From contig DIWF01000003.1 in the NCBI GenBank assembly GCA_002422545.1, positions 62,001-126,000 of the forward strand: a DNA stretch of 64,000 bases. Reading direction: 5' to 3'. Origin of the DNA: Firmicutes bacterium UBA6113. GTDB lineage: Bacteria > Bacillota > Clostridia > Tissierellales > Sedimentibacteraceae. This document shows positions 9,001-16,725 of the stretch, in pieces; within the stretch, counting starts at the first letter, position 1, and every line of letters starts with the position of its first letter. The notes below the pieces were generated by a model. It ran no database searches and had not been told where the DNA came from. It saw nothing but the letters and a program-made list of their open reading frames with translations. The translations under genes and the position numbers were made by a program.

Positions 9001-9121
9001 TAGTATCCGGAGACATTTGCGTTTTTAATGATATTCTTGAATATATCCCCAAAATTACTATTGCTATAGCAACAGATAATATGAAGTATTTGTTTTTAAT
9101 TGAAAATTTGCCTATATTCAT
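6020..9121 (-). CDS. RND-family efflux pump, inner-membrane transporter
   Basis: Proton-driven exporter of 1033 residues, close to the length of AcrB. It shows the RND plan of 12 membrane helices and two large extracytoplasmic loops: helix 1 (KYFILSVAIAIVILGIYS), porter loop (TQYPGASSQDVVKDVVEPME), helices 2-6 from about residue 335, helix 7 near 530, second porter loop to about 850, then helices 8-12. The proton relay segment reads GFVVDASIVVVEN in helix 4. It retains one of the two aspartates known in AcrB, as several other RND subfamilies do. Helix 10 reads GTVVNNAILLVEF, where AcrB has a lysine. Its ATG overlaps the adaptor's stop codon. Drug or lipid substrate unknown. Confidence 0.93.
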   Translation of the reverse strand: MNIGKFSIKNKYFILSVAIAIVILGIYSRISLKTQMSPDTNAPTVTVITQYPGASSQDVVKDVVEPMEDEFGKLEGISGVKSTSQDNIAIISLEFSYATNIDEAAIDIQNSISRIRSNLPSNISEPKVLKFSTSDKPVLTLSLNSNSVDLRTVRQIAEDEIGYSLQLLDGVASVDTFGGYKSLVKVNVDKNRLNSYGLALEQVSYILAQNNIKAPGGKLTDNNKEVLIRIEEDLKTLNDIENIRIPLKDGNSIYLKDIAEVEFSTEDLESNYRYNGSEGIALLVLKRSDANTVEVVEDIKKEVEHLKVKYPFIQFEIAQDDSIFTNQMVDNMSSSVLMSMIFTIILIMLFISNVSQSLVVSLSMPLVFLTTLALMKFSGMKLDMVTLSALILSIGFVVDASIVVVENIVTHKNKNKDIVAAAIDGTNEIAMANITGATTTLVVLLPLLFIEGFVGEMFRPLSLTVIYAIGSSILIALFIIPLFTVMLSKFKFTKAETLINKISSPWNDIMDKLSEFYIRVLKLALNNKMKTIIIAIVLLVLSGRFLVNNGMEMLPQFDSGKTFISVEMEAGTAIKETSRAVEHIENLLDKEENVINYDAQIGYEKGSNSMSDFGAMGTNQAVLTVNLTTRLEREETIWEFQERLRNEIQKIPGIKRYSVKEQGGTASSSAKAPIDIKISGADQEILYSIADKLQKEITEVEGTTNLYKSFNMDNLQMNVKMNQSRIQELGLTNAQVATQVYTSMEGIVGTDLDIDESENVGISVEYMDKYKESSDSLLDTYINTPLGVKVPLRELADIEFNERANIITREDLEYTIDILGYTHSRAFSHITKDINKVIKNFPVPSGYSIELTGDQQSMSDSAKDMMFLLSLSVILVYLVLVPQFKSFMHPVTVMAAIPLVVIGIAPALGMAGKYISMPVLLGFILLVGTVVNNAILLVEFINERKKEGIELNEAIFQAVKQRFRPIMMTALSDVTGMIPLAAQLALGSERFSPLAIAVIGGMVAATFLTLVIIPVVYASFEEAISKIKKVLAN

Positions 9122-10386
9122 TATTCTTCTCCTTTAAAAACATACACCGCTGCATTTTCATACAGCTTGGATAAATTTGTGGTTGCTATTTTATCTCCTT
9201 CTTTCAACCCACTTATTACTTCAGTACTCACTCCTACAGTTATGCCAGTTTTTATTTCAGTTTCTTTAACCAATGCCCCCTCAAACAAATAAACCATATC
9301 CTTACCATTCAAATTTTTTATGGAGTTCTTCGGTATAATTAGTTTATCTATTGCTTCACTTATAATAACTTCAACTTCTGCGCTGTTGCCCGAAAAAATC
9401 ATGGTTGATTTTTCATTTTGTATAGGACCTAATTCTATTAAACCTATTCTGGTGTTGGGATTAACATTTGGAACAATTTTGCTGACTGCTGTATTTATTT
9501 CATTTTCAAGACCGTTTATTTTTAATAAAGCATTGCTGCCAACAGATATTCTGTTTATATCACGTTCAGATACATTGACTTTTACAATCAATTGTTTATT
9601 GTCATCAATGGCAACTAAAGGTTTACCAATAACAGCTAAATCACCCACATCTCCTTCGAGCATTTTAACAACCCCGCTTATTGGCGACTTAATAATCGTG
9701 TCATCTATTTTCACTTTAAGTTCATTTATTGATGAATTTAATTCTTCCGTTTGTTTTGCTGCTATGTCTTTTTCATGAACTAATTTATCATAAGAATTTT
9801 GAATGGTCGCTTTTAACTCTTCTAATTTGAAGTACGCATTATTTGTCTCTTGCTCTAATTTGTCATATGTTGTTTTAGGGATTGCCCCTTCTTCATACAA
9901 ACTTTTGTAATTATCTTTTTCGCTTATCAAGAATTCATAATTTGATTTAGCTGTTTCTAACTGTTTAATAAGTGGATTTGTTTCATAAAAATCATTGATT
10001 TCATTCACCAGATAATTATAGTTTGTATTTAAAGTTTCATATTTTTTTTGCGCTGTTTCAAGACTTGCTCTAAGCTGACTGTCATCAATTTTTATCAATA
10101 TATCTCCATATTTGACGATACTTCCTTCTTCAATATAGACTTGAACTATCTGTCCTGCTATAGTAGGTGATATTGTTGTAGAACTTTTAGGTTCAATTGT
10201 GCCCACATAGTTTATGGTCTGTGTCAGATTGCCTTTGACAACAGTTTCAAGTTCTATGGGAATACCAAGCTCTGATTCTTTTGCAGCACTTTCTTTGCTG
10301 TTTGGAGCTGAATTGAAGTTTTTAACAACTGCTGCCAAGATAACTGCTGAAAATATAACCATTAAAATAATCTTTTTTTTATTCAT
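9121..10386 (-). CDS. RND efflux adaptor (periplasmic/exoplasmic membrane fusion protein)
   Basis: Partner of the RND pump. N-terminal anchor helix (KKIILMVIFSAVILAAVV, uncleaved, no lipobox), lipoyl half (GTIEPKSSTTISPTIAGQIV), coiled coil (about residues 95-225, containing EEGAIPKTTYDKLEQETNNA), second lipoyl half (DTIIKSPISGVVKMLEGDVGD), beta-barrel and a C-terminal membrane-proximal domain (IIPKNSIKNLNGKDMVYLF). The first possible start is a TTG that overlaps the TTGGAGAG ribosome site, so the ATG at 10386 is taken (421 residues). The stop overlaps the pump start by one base, indicating translational coupling. Confidence 0.92.
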   Translation of the reverse strand: MNKKKIILMVIFSAVILAAVVKNFNSAPNSKESAAKESELGIPIELETVVKGNLTQTINYVGTIEPKSSTTISPTIAGQIVQVYIEEGSIVKYGDILIKIDDSQLRASLETAQKKYETLNTNYNYLVNEINDFYETNPLIKQLETAKSNYEFLISEKDNYKSLYEEGAIPKTTYDKLEQETNNAYFKLEELKATIQNSYDKLVHEKDIAAKQTEELNSSINELKVKIDDTIIKSPISGVVKMLEGDVGDLAVIGKPLVAIDDNKQLIVKVNVSERDINRISVGSNALLKINGLENEINTAVSKIVPNVNPNTRIGLIELGPIQNEKSTMIFSGNSAEVEVIISEAIDKLIIPKNSIKNLNGKDMVYLFEGALVKETEIKTGITVGVSTEVISGLKEGDKIATTNLSKLYENAAVYVFKGEE

Positions 10387-10403
10387 ATATCTCTCCAATC
10401 TTA

Positions 10404-10949
10404 CTATACTAATGCTTTAATAGTTTCACATAACTTGTTTGCATCTTTAAATATATCGCTGCCTGTTAAAGATTCAAATATAATTAAGCCAACAATATTT
10501 GACAGTATAATTTGTGCAATGTATTCAATTGATTTTTCACATGGCTTCTCGCACCCGTCTTTCATAAAATTCATAAGTTCATAAAAGACTTTTGAAAATA
10601 TGCTTTTAAGCATTTCCTTTATTTCTTCATTATATTGGGCTTCATATATTGTACAAATGAACAAGTCCTTGTTTTTTCTCAATGTATATGTTCTTTCTTC
10701 AATGATTCTCTGAATAACCTGCTCTGAATTTATTTGTAATGAGTTAAAGTTTAACATTGGTTTTACAATAAACTTTGATATGGTCTCACAAAACAAATTG
10801 TTCTTTGTTTCGAAATGCCTGAACAATGTAATCTCAGCAACTTCAGCAACAAGAGAAATTTCTTTTGTGGTAGAACCTGCATATCCTTTTTTAGAAAACA
10901 CTTCTCTTGCTGCATTCAAAATTCTTTCTCTTGTATCTTCTTCTTTCAT
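10404..10949 (-). CDS. TetR/AcrR-family repressor inside the RND operon
   Basis: Protein of 181 residues. The N-terminal helix-turn-helix is classical (TRERILNAAREVFSKKGYAG, then STTKEISLVAEVAEITLFRHF), and the C-terminal ligand domain is variable. Two ATGs are possible; the one at 10949 has GAGGGGG at proper spacing, while the one at 10955 touches it. It lies 12 bases after tolC-like and 17 before the adaptor. By position it should sense a substrate of the pump and repress the operon from the palindrome at 12094-12111. That regulatory link is inferred. Confidence 0.9.
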   Translation of the reverse strand: MKEEDTRERILNAAREVFSKKGYAGSTTKEISLVAEVAEITLFRHFETKNNLFCETISKFIVKPMLNFNSLQINSEQVIQRIIEERTYTLRKNKDLFICTIYEAQYNEEIKEMLKSIFSKVFYELMNFMKDGCEKPCEKSIEYIAQIILSNIVGLIIFESLTGSDIFKDANKLCETIKALV

Positions 10950-10961
10950 AAACATCCCCCT

Positions 10962-12068
10962 CTAATAACCGATACCGTAGGATGCTGTAAATTTAAGATT
11001 AGCCAGATTATAGTTGTGCAAAGACTGAACATATGACATTTCTGCGTTGTAAAGCATATTTTGTGCATTCAACATATCCATTTGAATTCCCACTCCTGCT
11101 TCATAAGAAAGCTGTGCCAACCTGTAAGCTTCTTTGAGACTCACTATGTTTTTTTCATAAACACCTACAGCCCTGGCAGCTTTCTGCATATTTAAATAAG
11201 CATCATGGACGCTTAATTCAGCATTGCTGTTTGCATCATTTAATTCGTTTATGGCTTTTTCTTTTTCGTAATTTGCTGCCCTGTAATCATATGTGTTTTC
11301 TGCACTGTAACTTGACACTATTTGGAAATAAAGTTTGGAAACTTCCTCATTTTCCTGTGCTTTTATTACTTCTATTCTGTTTTTTTGTGCCTCTGAAACC
11401 TTGGTGGTTAAATCAATGTTTTCTGTTGCATGCAATCTTATATTGTTTATTACATCATCAGTCAAATTTACTGTTGCATCAGATGTAAGCCCTAAGAGCT
11501 TATTAAATTCCATTTTCTTGTATGTCAAATCATCCTTGGCATTTGCCAATGCCAGATTAGCTTCTTCTACAGCTGCTTGAGCTGTTAAAACTTCCTGTTT
11601 TATGCCAGTACCAATTTTAAGTTTTGCTTCTGATATTCTTTGTTGCTCCATTACGCGCAAGACGTTTTCTTCTTTTACTTCAACATCTTTTATACTTCTG
11701 CTGATATCATAATAGCTGTTCTTAATTCCCAACTCTATTTTTTGTTCTATTAATTCTTTGCTTTTTCTAGACAGTTTAACTGCCATCTCAGATTGTCTTT
11801 TATAATATCCATCTGATAAAAGTTTTGTCTCAATCATCGAATTTTCAGGAGCCTTTGACCACAGTGAAGAAGCTTTTTTAGAAATAACCTGATTTTTTTC
11901 AATATCCAACTGAGCAATTTCTATGGTTTTATTGCTTTGAAGACCAAGCTCTACTGCTTCCTCCATAGAAAGATTGTACGTTTTATTTTGAGCTTGCTCT
12001 TCAGCATAAGTTATGCCGAATGTCAATATAATCATAGCTGTAAGTAAAAATCCTATTTTTTTTATCAA
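10962..12068 (-). CDS. TolC-family protein (outer-membrane-efflux-like) with signal peptide
   Basis: Protein of 368 residues. Signal peptide about residues 1-22 (KKIGFLLTAMIILTFGITYA), then the mature start EEQAQNKTYNLSMEEAVELG. This opens the first of two structural repeats typical of TolC/OEP proteins (LSMEEAVELGLQSNKTIEI), with long Ala/Glu-rich helices and the second repeat near the end (AYRLAQLSYEAGVGIQMD, LNAQNMLYNAEMSYVQ). It is shorter than Gram-negative TolC (about 470 mature residues) and has less beta-barrel sequence. Start: TTG at 12068 with GAGGTGA upstream; a GTG at 12077 would overlap that site. First gene of the RND operon. Its presence is unusual in an organism that otherwise looks single-membraned. 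Confidence 0.87.
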   Translation of the reverse strand: MIKKIGFLLTAMIILTFGITYAEEQAQNKTYNLSMEEAVELGLQSNKTIEIAQLDIEKNQVISKKASSLWSKAPENSMIETKLLSDGYYKRQSEMAVKLSRKSKELIEQKIELGIKNSYYDISRSIKDVEVKEENVLRVMEQQRISEAKLKIGTGIKQEVLTAQAAVEEANLALANAKDDLTYKKMEFNKLLGLTSDATVNLTDDVINNIRLHATENIDLTTKVSEAQKNRIEVIKAQENEEVSKLYFQIVSSYSAENTYDYRAANYEKEKAINELNDANSNAELSVHDAYLNMQKAARAVGVYEKNIVSLKEAYRLAQLSYEAGVGIQMDMLNAQNMLYNAEMSYVQSLHNYNLANLKFTASYGIGY

Positions 12069-12093
12069 AATAATCACCTCATATTTTTACCTT

Positions 12094-12111
12094 TGTAAGT
12101 GCTAACTTACA
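12094..12111. promoter_or_regulatory. Palindromic operator of the RND efflux operon
   Basis: TGTAAGT-GCTA-ACTTACA: perfect 7-bp arms with a four-base spacer, 26 bases before the TTG start of the first operon gene. Size and symmetry fit a TetR-family operator, and a TetR gene is the second gene of the operon. The upstream S-layer terminator lies only 16 bases beyond it, so the promoter is compact and must overlap this site. Confidence 0.65.
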
Positions 12112-12127
12112 TAGATTTTAAAAAAAT

Positions 12128-12147
12128 CTGCCGATTTTCATCGGCAG
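12128..12147 (-). terminator. Intrinsic terminator of the S-layer gene
   Basis: CTGCCGAT-TTTC-ATCGGCAG with A/T runs on both sides. On the minus strand a run of seven T follows shortly after the stem. It lies 15 bases after the S-layer stop codon. Confidence 0.85.
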
Positions 12148-12162
12148 GTTTTTTATTATTTT

Positions 12163-15081
12163 TTATCTGTCGTATACTGAGATATATTCAGTAACTGTTT
12201 CTTCAGGTACATCATAGATGTGAATCATATCTCCGTCAGTTAAATCTACAAGTGAAAGAATCTTATTTTCAAGATTTCTGTGAGATGTATCTACATCATA
12301 GTAGAATGATTCATTGCCATATTTGTCAACATCTACGAACCACGTCATATCTTCGTCTTCGTCAGTTCCCACTGCCATTACTTCAATAATACCGTTCTTA
12401 GTGTCAACTCCGCCGCTTACTATTTCAAACTTGTCGAATGCAAATCTAAAGTCATCAGCAGTATATCCTTCTGCTATACTTTCAAGTTTTTCATCAATAC
12501 TGTTCCATTTAGCAATAACAACATCATCTAATTTGATATCATTGTTCACAATTTTAGCTACTTTTATGCCTGAACCAGTTGTAACTTCAACAGTTGGAGC
12601 AACAATAAACATATTGTCTGTCATTTCATCTGACTCAGCATAGAATTTTGTTCTGCTGATAACTTCTGCATCATCTAAATCTTCTCCACTTGCAGTAAAG
12701 TTAACAAGAACTTTTTCTTGCAGACTGTTTTGTGTTGATTTAGTCAAGTCTCCTGCAAAGTATTCTACAACTTCATTTTCTACAGCCATGAATACCCACA
12801 ATCCGTCGCTTCTGATTTCACGTTTCAATACATACCCATAATCATTTTTACCTAATGCAAAACCTTCCGAATCTTCATAGTAGAATACCATAACTTCTAA
12901 TTCGTTATCATCACTGCTTGTAACAGCTTTAAATGATCCTGAATTAATATCAGCTATATCTGCCCAAGTATATGCATCAGCATCTTTAAAATTCATTGTA
13001 TCTAAGTCATCAACGGCAACACCGAAAAATACTGTAGTATCACTTACATAGTATATTTTGCCTTCAATAGTAATTCTGTCATAATCATCATCAATATCTC
13101 TGTAATCAAAATCTCCTGCATTGTCAATTGCTTCTATTACGTCAATTGCTGAGATTGTCCCATCACTGTTGAATTCCACATCAACTAAAGTTCCTTGAGG
13201 TAACATATCAGTTACATCATTCATAGTTGCGCTTACAGACAAGTCTAATTCATCACCGTTAAATTCAGTTTCATCTTCAGAGAATTCATATGTTATATCA
13301 TCACCAAATTGATTGATAAGTTCTACATAGTATTTATAACCTGCAGTTCTTGATGACCATGGTTCTTCTGTTACTACATAATAATCATCTTCCCCAGTAT
13401 CAATTCCTGTAGTAATATGGCGTCCATAGTTCCATCCTTCAGTTTCTTCATAGAATTTGCCGATGTATACTGTTACATATTCACCAACCATGTCTTCCAA
13501 ATCTGAAAGTCTGTCATCATCTGCTGTCCAAACTTCATTTTTAGGATCTATAGCTAAAGTATCAATTGTTTCATTTTCATCAGTACTCATAGTAAATGCT
13601 GGCCCTACCGATATGCTCTTGCCATCAACTACAAGTGTATAATCCCAGTAATTGTTGTTGTCTGAATCAACAGAATCCAATGTACCTTCAATTTTATAGT
13701 CATAAGCATCCAGTACATATTCTCCGCTTGTAGCTTCCCAGAAATAAAGAACATCTTCTGCTGCTAAAGCTTCCAAGTCCGCTAAATCGCCATTTTTAAA
13801 TACCAAATAATCTTCTCCGTCAAGTTTCAAAGAACTTTCGCTGTCACTATACATGAAATATTTAACTTTTTCATCGTCAACATCTACATCTGTGATTACT
13901 ACAGGTAAGTCATAGTTAACCATATCCATAAATATGATTTCATCATCTTCATTTAATATAAATTTACCTGCAACTTCGCCTAAAGTTACATATCCTTTAC
14001 CAACACCTTCAGCCGCCATGTTTGCAAGATCTGTAACTCTTTCGTAATTGTAGAATATTATAGCATCCTCAGCAATTTCAAAAGTATCATCTGTTTCATC
14101 CAATGTTACTTCAACATTACTTTTTTTAACATTATAGTCATCTTCACCTTTTGCAATATCAACGATATAGTCAAATGCTATAACATCTCTTGAATCAGTT
14201 GTATCCTGCAATGATATAACTACATCATCGTCTTCTAATTTGCCGTCAGTATCCATGTCTTTTACGAACACAGTAACTTCATGACCTAATAATGCATCTG
14301 CATCAATTGATTCCAAGAATTTAAAAGTATAAGTGTCTTCATCTTCGTCTCTTATAATTATTTCATCAGCATCTAAGTCTCCCAATGAATGAGTTGGAGT
14401 TTCAAGCAAATATGCATCCTCTAATTCATATACATTCAAATATTTTGTTAGAAGTGTATCATCTGTAATTGTCCAAGTTTGGTCTCCTGATGTTACTTCA
14501 GTTAAATCCATTAAATCAATATCTAATGCTTTGTCAACCAATACTGAAACAACGCCTCTTTTTGCAGGATCATTGTAGTTAAATTTTACACCTAGTGTTA
14601 AACCGATTTCAGAAGCCTTTGTCAAATAGTTTGAAGGCCATTCATTGCTGCTTAAAGCTGGTTCATAACCAAGCAAACGCACTATCATAGCTATTGCTTC
14701 TGAATATGTTACTTGATTTTCAGGTTTGAATGTTCCGTCAGGATATCCAACGATTATTCCTTGAGCAGTTGCCAGATTAACATATCCGCTTGCCCAGTGA
14801 GTTCCTCTCACGTCAACAAATTTTGTGTTTGCTACTGAACCTGTTGCAATATCCTCCATACCTAACGCACGGATTGCTATTGCTGCAAATTCAGCTCTTG
14901 TAATTGTATTGTCAGGTTTAAATGTTCCGTCTTCATAACCTACAATGATATCTAATGCTTCAAGTCTTGCTACTGCATTTGCATAGTCAGTTCCTTCAAC
15001 ATCAGATGGTAAAGCAAGGGCAAAACTGAAACTTGAAAGAATCATAGCCATTGCCAAAACTAATGATAAAACTTTTTTCAT
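12163..15081 (-). CDS. S-layer protein with N-terminal SLH domains
   Basis: Secreted surface protein of 972 residues. Signal peptide about 1-24 (KKVLSLVLAMAMILSSFSFALA). Three S-layer homology repeats follow: about 28-72 (NAVARLEALDIIVGYEDGTF, ITRAEFAAIAIRAL), about 88-135 (HWASGYVNLATAQGIIVGYPDGTF, VTYSEAIAMIVRLLGY) and a degenerate third to about 200. These bind pyruvylated cell-wall polymer in characterised species. The remaining ~770 residues are strongly acidic (many D/E/T), beta-rich and lack Cys, as expected for an S-layer lattice protein. AGGAGGATAAG precedes the ATG. It is monocistronic, with its own terminator and a long (>230 bp) upstream region containing a large palindrome. No crystal-lattice family can be named from sequence alone. 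Confidence 0.92.
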   Translation of the reverse strand: MKKVLSLVLAMAMILSSFSFALALPSDVEGTDYANAVARLEALDIIVGYEDGTFKPDNTITRAEFAAIAIRALGMEDIATGSVANTKFVDVRGTHWASGYVNLATAQGIIVGYPDGTFKPENQVTYSEAIAMIVRLLGYEPALSSNEWPSNYLTKASEIGLTLGVKFNYNDPAKRGVVSVLVDKALDIDLMDLTEVTSGDQTWTITDDTLLTKYLNVYELEDAYLLETPTHSLGDLDADEIIIRDEDEDTYTFKFLESIDADALLGHEVTVFVKDMDTDGKLEDDDVVISLQDTTDSRDVIAFDYIVDIAKGEDDYNVKKSNVEVTLDETDDTFEIAEDAIIFYNYERVTDLANMAAEGVGKGYVTLGEVAGKFILNEDDEIIFMDMVNYDLPVVITDVDVDDEKVKYFMYSDSESSLKLDGEDYLVFKNGDLADLEALAAEDVLYFWEATSGEYVLDAYDYKIEGTLDSVDSDNNNYWDYTLVVDGKSISVGPAFTMSTDENETIDTLAIDPKNEVWTADDDRLSDLEDMVGEYVTVYIGKFYEETEGWNYGRHITTGIDTGEDDYYVVTEEPWSSRTAGYKYYVELINQFGDDITYEFSEDETEFNGDELDLSVSATMNDVTDMLPQGTLVDVEFNSDGTISAIDVIEAIDNAGDFDYRDIDDDYDRITIEGKIYYVSDTTVFFGVAVDDLDTMNFKDADAYTWADIADINSGSFKAVTSSDDNELEVMVFYYEDSEGFALGKNDYGYVLKREIRSDGLWVFMAVENEVVEYFAGDLTKSTQNSLQEKVLVNFTASGEDLDDAEVISRTKFYAESDEMTDNMFIVAPTVEVTTGSGIKVAKIVNNDIKLDDVVIAKWNSIDEKLESIAEGYTADDFRFAFDKFEIVSGGVDTKNGIIEVMAVGTDEDEDMTWFVDVDKYGNESFYYDVDTSHRNLENKILSLVDLTDGDMIHIYDVPEETVTEYISVYDR

Positions 15082-15320
15082 CTTATCCTCCTATAGAAAT
15101 TAATTTAAGTTCAGTGATCAAGAGAATTGCGCTCACGTTCACCGTGTATTAAATTTAGCTTTTTTGAATAACGAATACAATAGTCAAAGCATGTGCATTT
15201 GTAAGGTGTTTTTACATTTACTAAATTGTGTAAATCGCTTTTTAAGCTAATTTGTAATATAAATGTAATATTCTGATTTAGTGCAAAAACCATAGAGAAT
15301 CATTTTTATCAATTACTAAC
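15082..15320 (-). promoter_or_regulatory. Upstream region of the S-layer gene
   Basis: No gene is supported here. The minus strand holds AGGAGGATAAG before the start, small inverted repeats (CACG-GTGAA-CGTG; TTTACA and TGTAAA about 12 bases apart) and a possible -35 TTGACT near 15178. A long untranslated leader is usual for abundant S-layer mRNAs, but no exact promoter can be fixed by eye. Confidence 0.4.
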
Positions 15321-15374
15321 CATAACAATAAAAGAAGATTTATGGATATCCATAAATCTTCTTTTATTGTTATG
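15321..15374. repeat. Perfect 54-bp palindrome (27-bp arms, no spacer)
   Basis: Arms run from CATAACAATAAAAGAAG to its exact complement, meeting at GGATATCC. Every base pairs. No U-run follows directly, so it is not a clear terminator. It lies between the cupin terminator and the S-layer leader. Confidence 0.95.
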
Positions 15375-15416
15375 TGTTCTTAAATAATTCACATTTCTTG
15401 ATTAGTATATAAAAAC

Positions 15417-15445
15417 GGTATCTCAGAATGTTATTTTGAGATACC
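15417..15445 (-). terminator. Terminator of the cupin gene
   Basis: GGTATCTCA and TGAGATACC form a 9-bp stem, extended by AAT/ATT pairs. On the minus strand it is followed by GTTTTTATAT. It lies 32 bases after the cupin stop codon. Confidence 0.8.
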
Positions 15446-15477
15446 ACTTTTGTTTGTTTATGATTTATTTTTGACTA

Positions 15478-15795
15478 TTAATTTGTAGGCGATGGCGCCT
15501 TTACTACAATTAATTCTAAGGTGTCATCGTGCAAATTTCTTACGTTCATTTTTGTTTTAAATGGGATTTTCAAAATATTCCCTTCAGCGTACTCGCGATT
15601 TTCCTGGTCATCTAACTGTATTGACAATCTGCCTCTCAGTACAGTCATATACACATTAGAATTTGAAAAATGTTCAGGTAATCCTTCATTTTTATTAAAA
15701 ACCATATGCAGGTAATGAACATTTTCATCCTGAATTACTTTTTCAACAGCTTTTTCATTGCTTCCCAATTTCATTGTAAAATTTTGTTCTATCAT
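15478..15795 (-). CDS. Small cupin-domain protein
   Basis: Protein of 105 residues forming a single beta-barrel cupin: the first motif resembles VHYLHMVFNKNEGLPEHFSNSN, and the turn reads LRGRLSIQLDD followed by YAEGNILKIPF. The usual HxHx(3-4)E metal site is reduced to one conserved His (EHFSNSN), so metal binding is doubtful. Such small cupins act as ligand sensors or enzymes in redox and carbohydrate metabolism; no specific role can be given. ATTAGGAGAT-type ribosome site upstream (TAGGAGATTAGTATG). The promoter carries an FNR-type site at the class II position, so expression is probably induced under anaerobic or reduced conditions. Confidence 0.85.
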   Translation of the reverse strand: MIEQNFTMKLGSNEKAVEKVIQDENVHYLHMVFNKNEGLPEHFSNSNVYMTVLRGRLSIQLDDQENREYAEGNILKIPFKTKMNVRNLHDDTLELIVVKAPSPTN

Positions 15796-15826
15796 ACTAA
15801 TCTCCTATAAATAATTTATTAGTTTT

Positions 15827-15867
15827 ATTATAAGGATATTAATTATTATTGCCTTGATTTAAATCAA
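15827..15867 (-). promoter_or_regulatory. FNR-type box (TTGAT-N4-ATCAA) and -10 of the cupin promoter
   Basis: The palindrome TTGATTTAAATCAA (15854-15867) is a perfect match to the E. coli FNR consensus. On the minus strand a perfect -10 TATAAT (15827-15832) follows after 21 bases. If transcription starts about seven bases below the -10, the box is centred near -41, the class II activator position. No good -35 is present, as expected for an activator-dependent promoter. Confidence 0.7.
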
Positions 15868-16031
15868 ATTTTTAAAATATTAATTCCTTTATATAAAGGT
15901 TGTGTATGATATTCAGCCTGAGTCGTCAAGTACGCACTTTAGGACTAACTAAAAGAACTAAAAAAATTTTACTGATGATTATACAACACATTTGATGGTA
16001 TAATATAAGAAAAAGTTTAGAGGTGAAACTA

Positions 16032-16392
16032 TTGTTCGAAGCTGAAAAAACTACACTTGTTTTTTTCATATACGGCCTGGCATTTTTTTCGATGCTTAAA
16101 TTTCTTGGGGCTGCCCGGCAGTTTGATAACAAGTTATGCGCTTTATAAAAATGCCAGAGCACTGAATCTGCTTAATTATAAGAAAATCGCTTCAAGGTTG
16201 AAAGGAATTTCATATTTATTTTTACTTTACGGTATTCTATCAGGACTTATTGTTGATGAAAGAGAATTTTTCCCTGCAAACATATTAAACAGACAAATGT
16301 TCATGAATATATTCAAATTTCCTGTTGAAGTAGGAAGGACAGTAACTGCTATTTCCATAACGATTTTATTCATTTTGGCAATAGATATTTAG
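16032..16392 (+). pseudogene. Relic of a multi-helix membrane sensor (frameshifted, truncated)
   Basis: After AGAGGTGAAA and a TTG the first frame reads LFEAEKTTLVFFIYGLAFFS. This is the typical first helix of 7-helix sensors that precede histidine kinase or GGDEF domains. That frame stops at 16144, but a second frame from about 16110 continues the same protein type: GSLITSYALYKNARALNLL, then YLFLLYGILSGLIV, FFPANILNRQMF and FPVEVGRTVTAISITILFIL. It ends at 16392 with no signalling domain. An internal deletion or frameshift and loss of the whole C-terminus make this a pseudogene. It has run into the next relic at about 16385. Confidence 0.7.
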
Positions 16393-16720
16393 ACTTGATC
16401 TAGATGCCGCAACCCTAAAGGATACTGTACAAAAATACAATGTAGGAATTGATGAGTTTGGAAGAGGCACAATGGGTAAAGTAACTGTAGGACCATTTTA
16501 CGGCGTAAAAGTTGCTCCATCTTCACACTACACAATGGCCGGAATTACTATAAATGAAAATGCACAGGTAACAAACGTATCTGGAGAAGCAATACCAGGA
16601 CTTTATGCAGCAGGTGAAGTTGTGGGAGGCTTGTATGGTGCAGGACGTATTGCCGGAAACAATACTCTGGATGATATAGTATTTGGTAAAATCGCTGGAA
16701 AAAATGCTTCAGTAAAATAG
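16385..16720 (+). pseudogene. C-terminal fragment of a fumarate-reductase-type flavoprotein (FAD_binding_2)
   Basis: The open frame reads LDLDAATLKDTVQKYN, EFGRGTMGKVTVGPFYGVKV, SSHYTMAGITINENAQV and then AIPGLYAAGEVVGGLYGAGR followed by IAGNNTLDDIVFGKIAGK. These are the capping-domain end and the second FAD-binding motif of flavocytochrome c/fumarate reductase and urocanate reductase proteins. Only ~110 of the usual 450-600 residues remain. There is no start codon with a ribosome site, and the frame simply opens at the junction with the upstream sensor relic. It is interpreted as a deletion scar joining two genes. Confidence 0.8.
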
Positions 16721-16725
16721 AACTA

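Noticed and set aside
15111..15293. Minus-strand 60-codon ORF upstream of the S-layer gene
   Set aside because: No ribosome site, no family resemblance, and it overlaps the probable promoter and leader of the S-layer gene.
15926..16162. Minus-strand 78-codon ORF opposite the sensor relic
   Set aside because: It is antisense to the recognisable membrane-sensor sequence and has no ribosome site.
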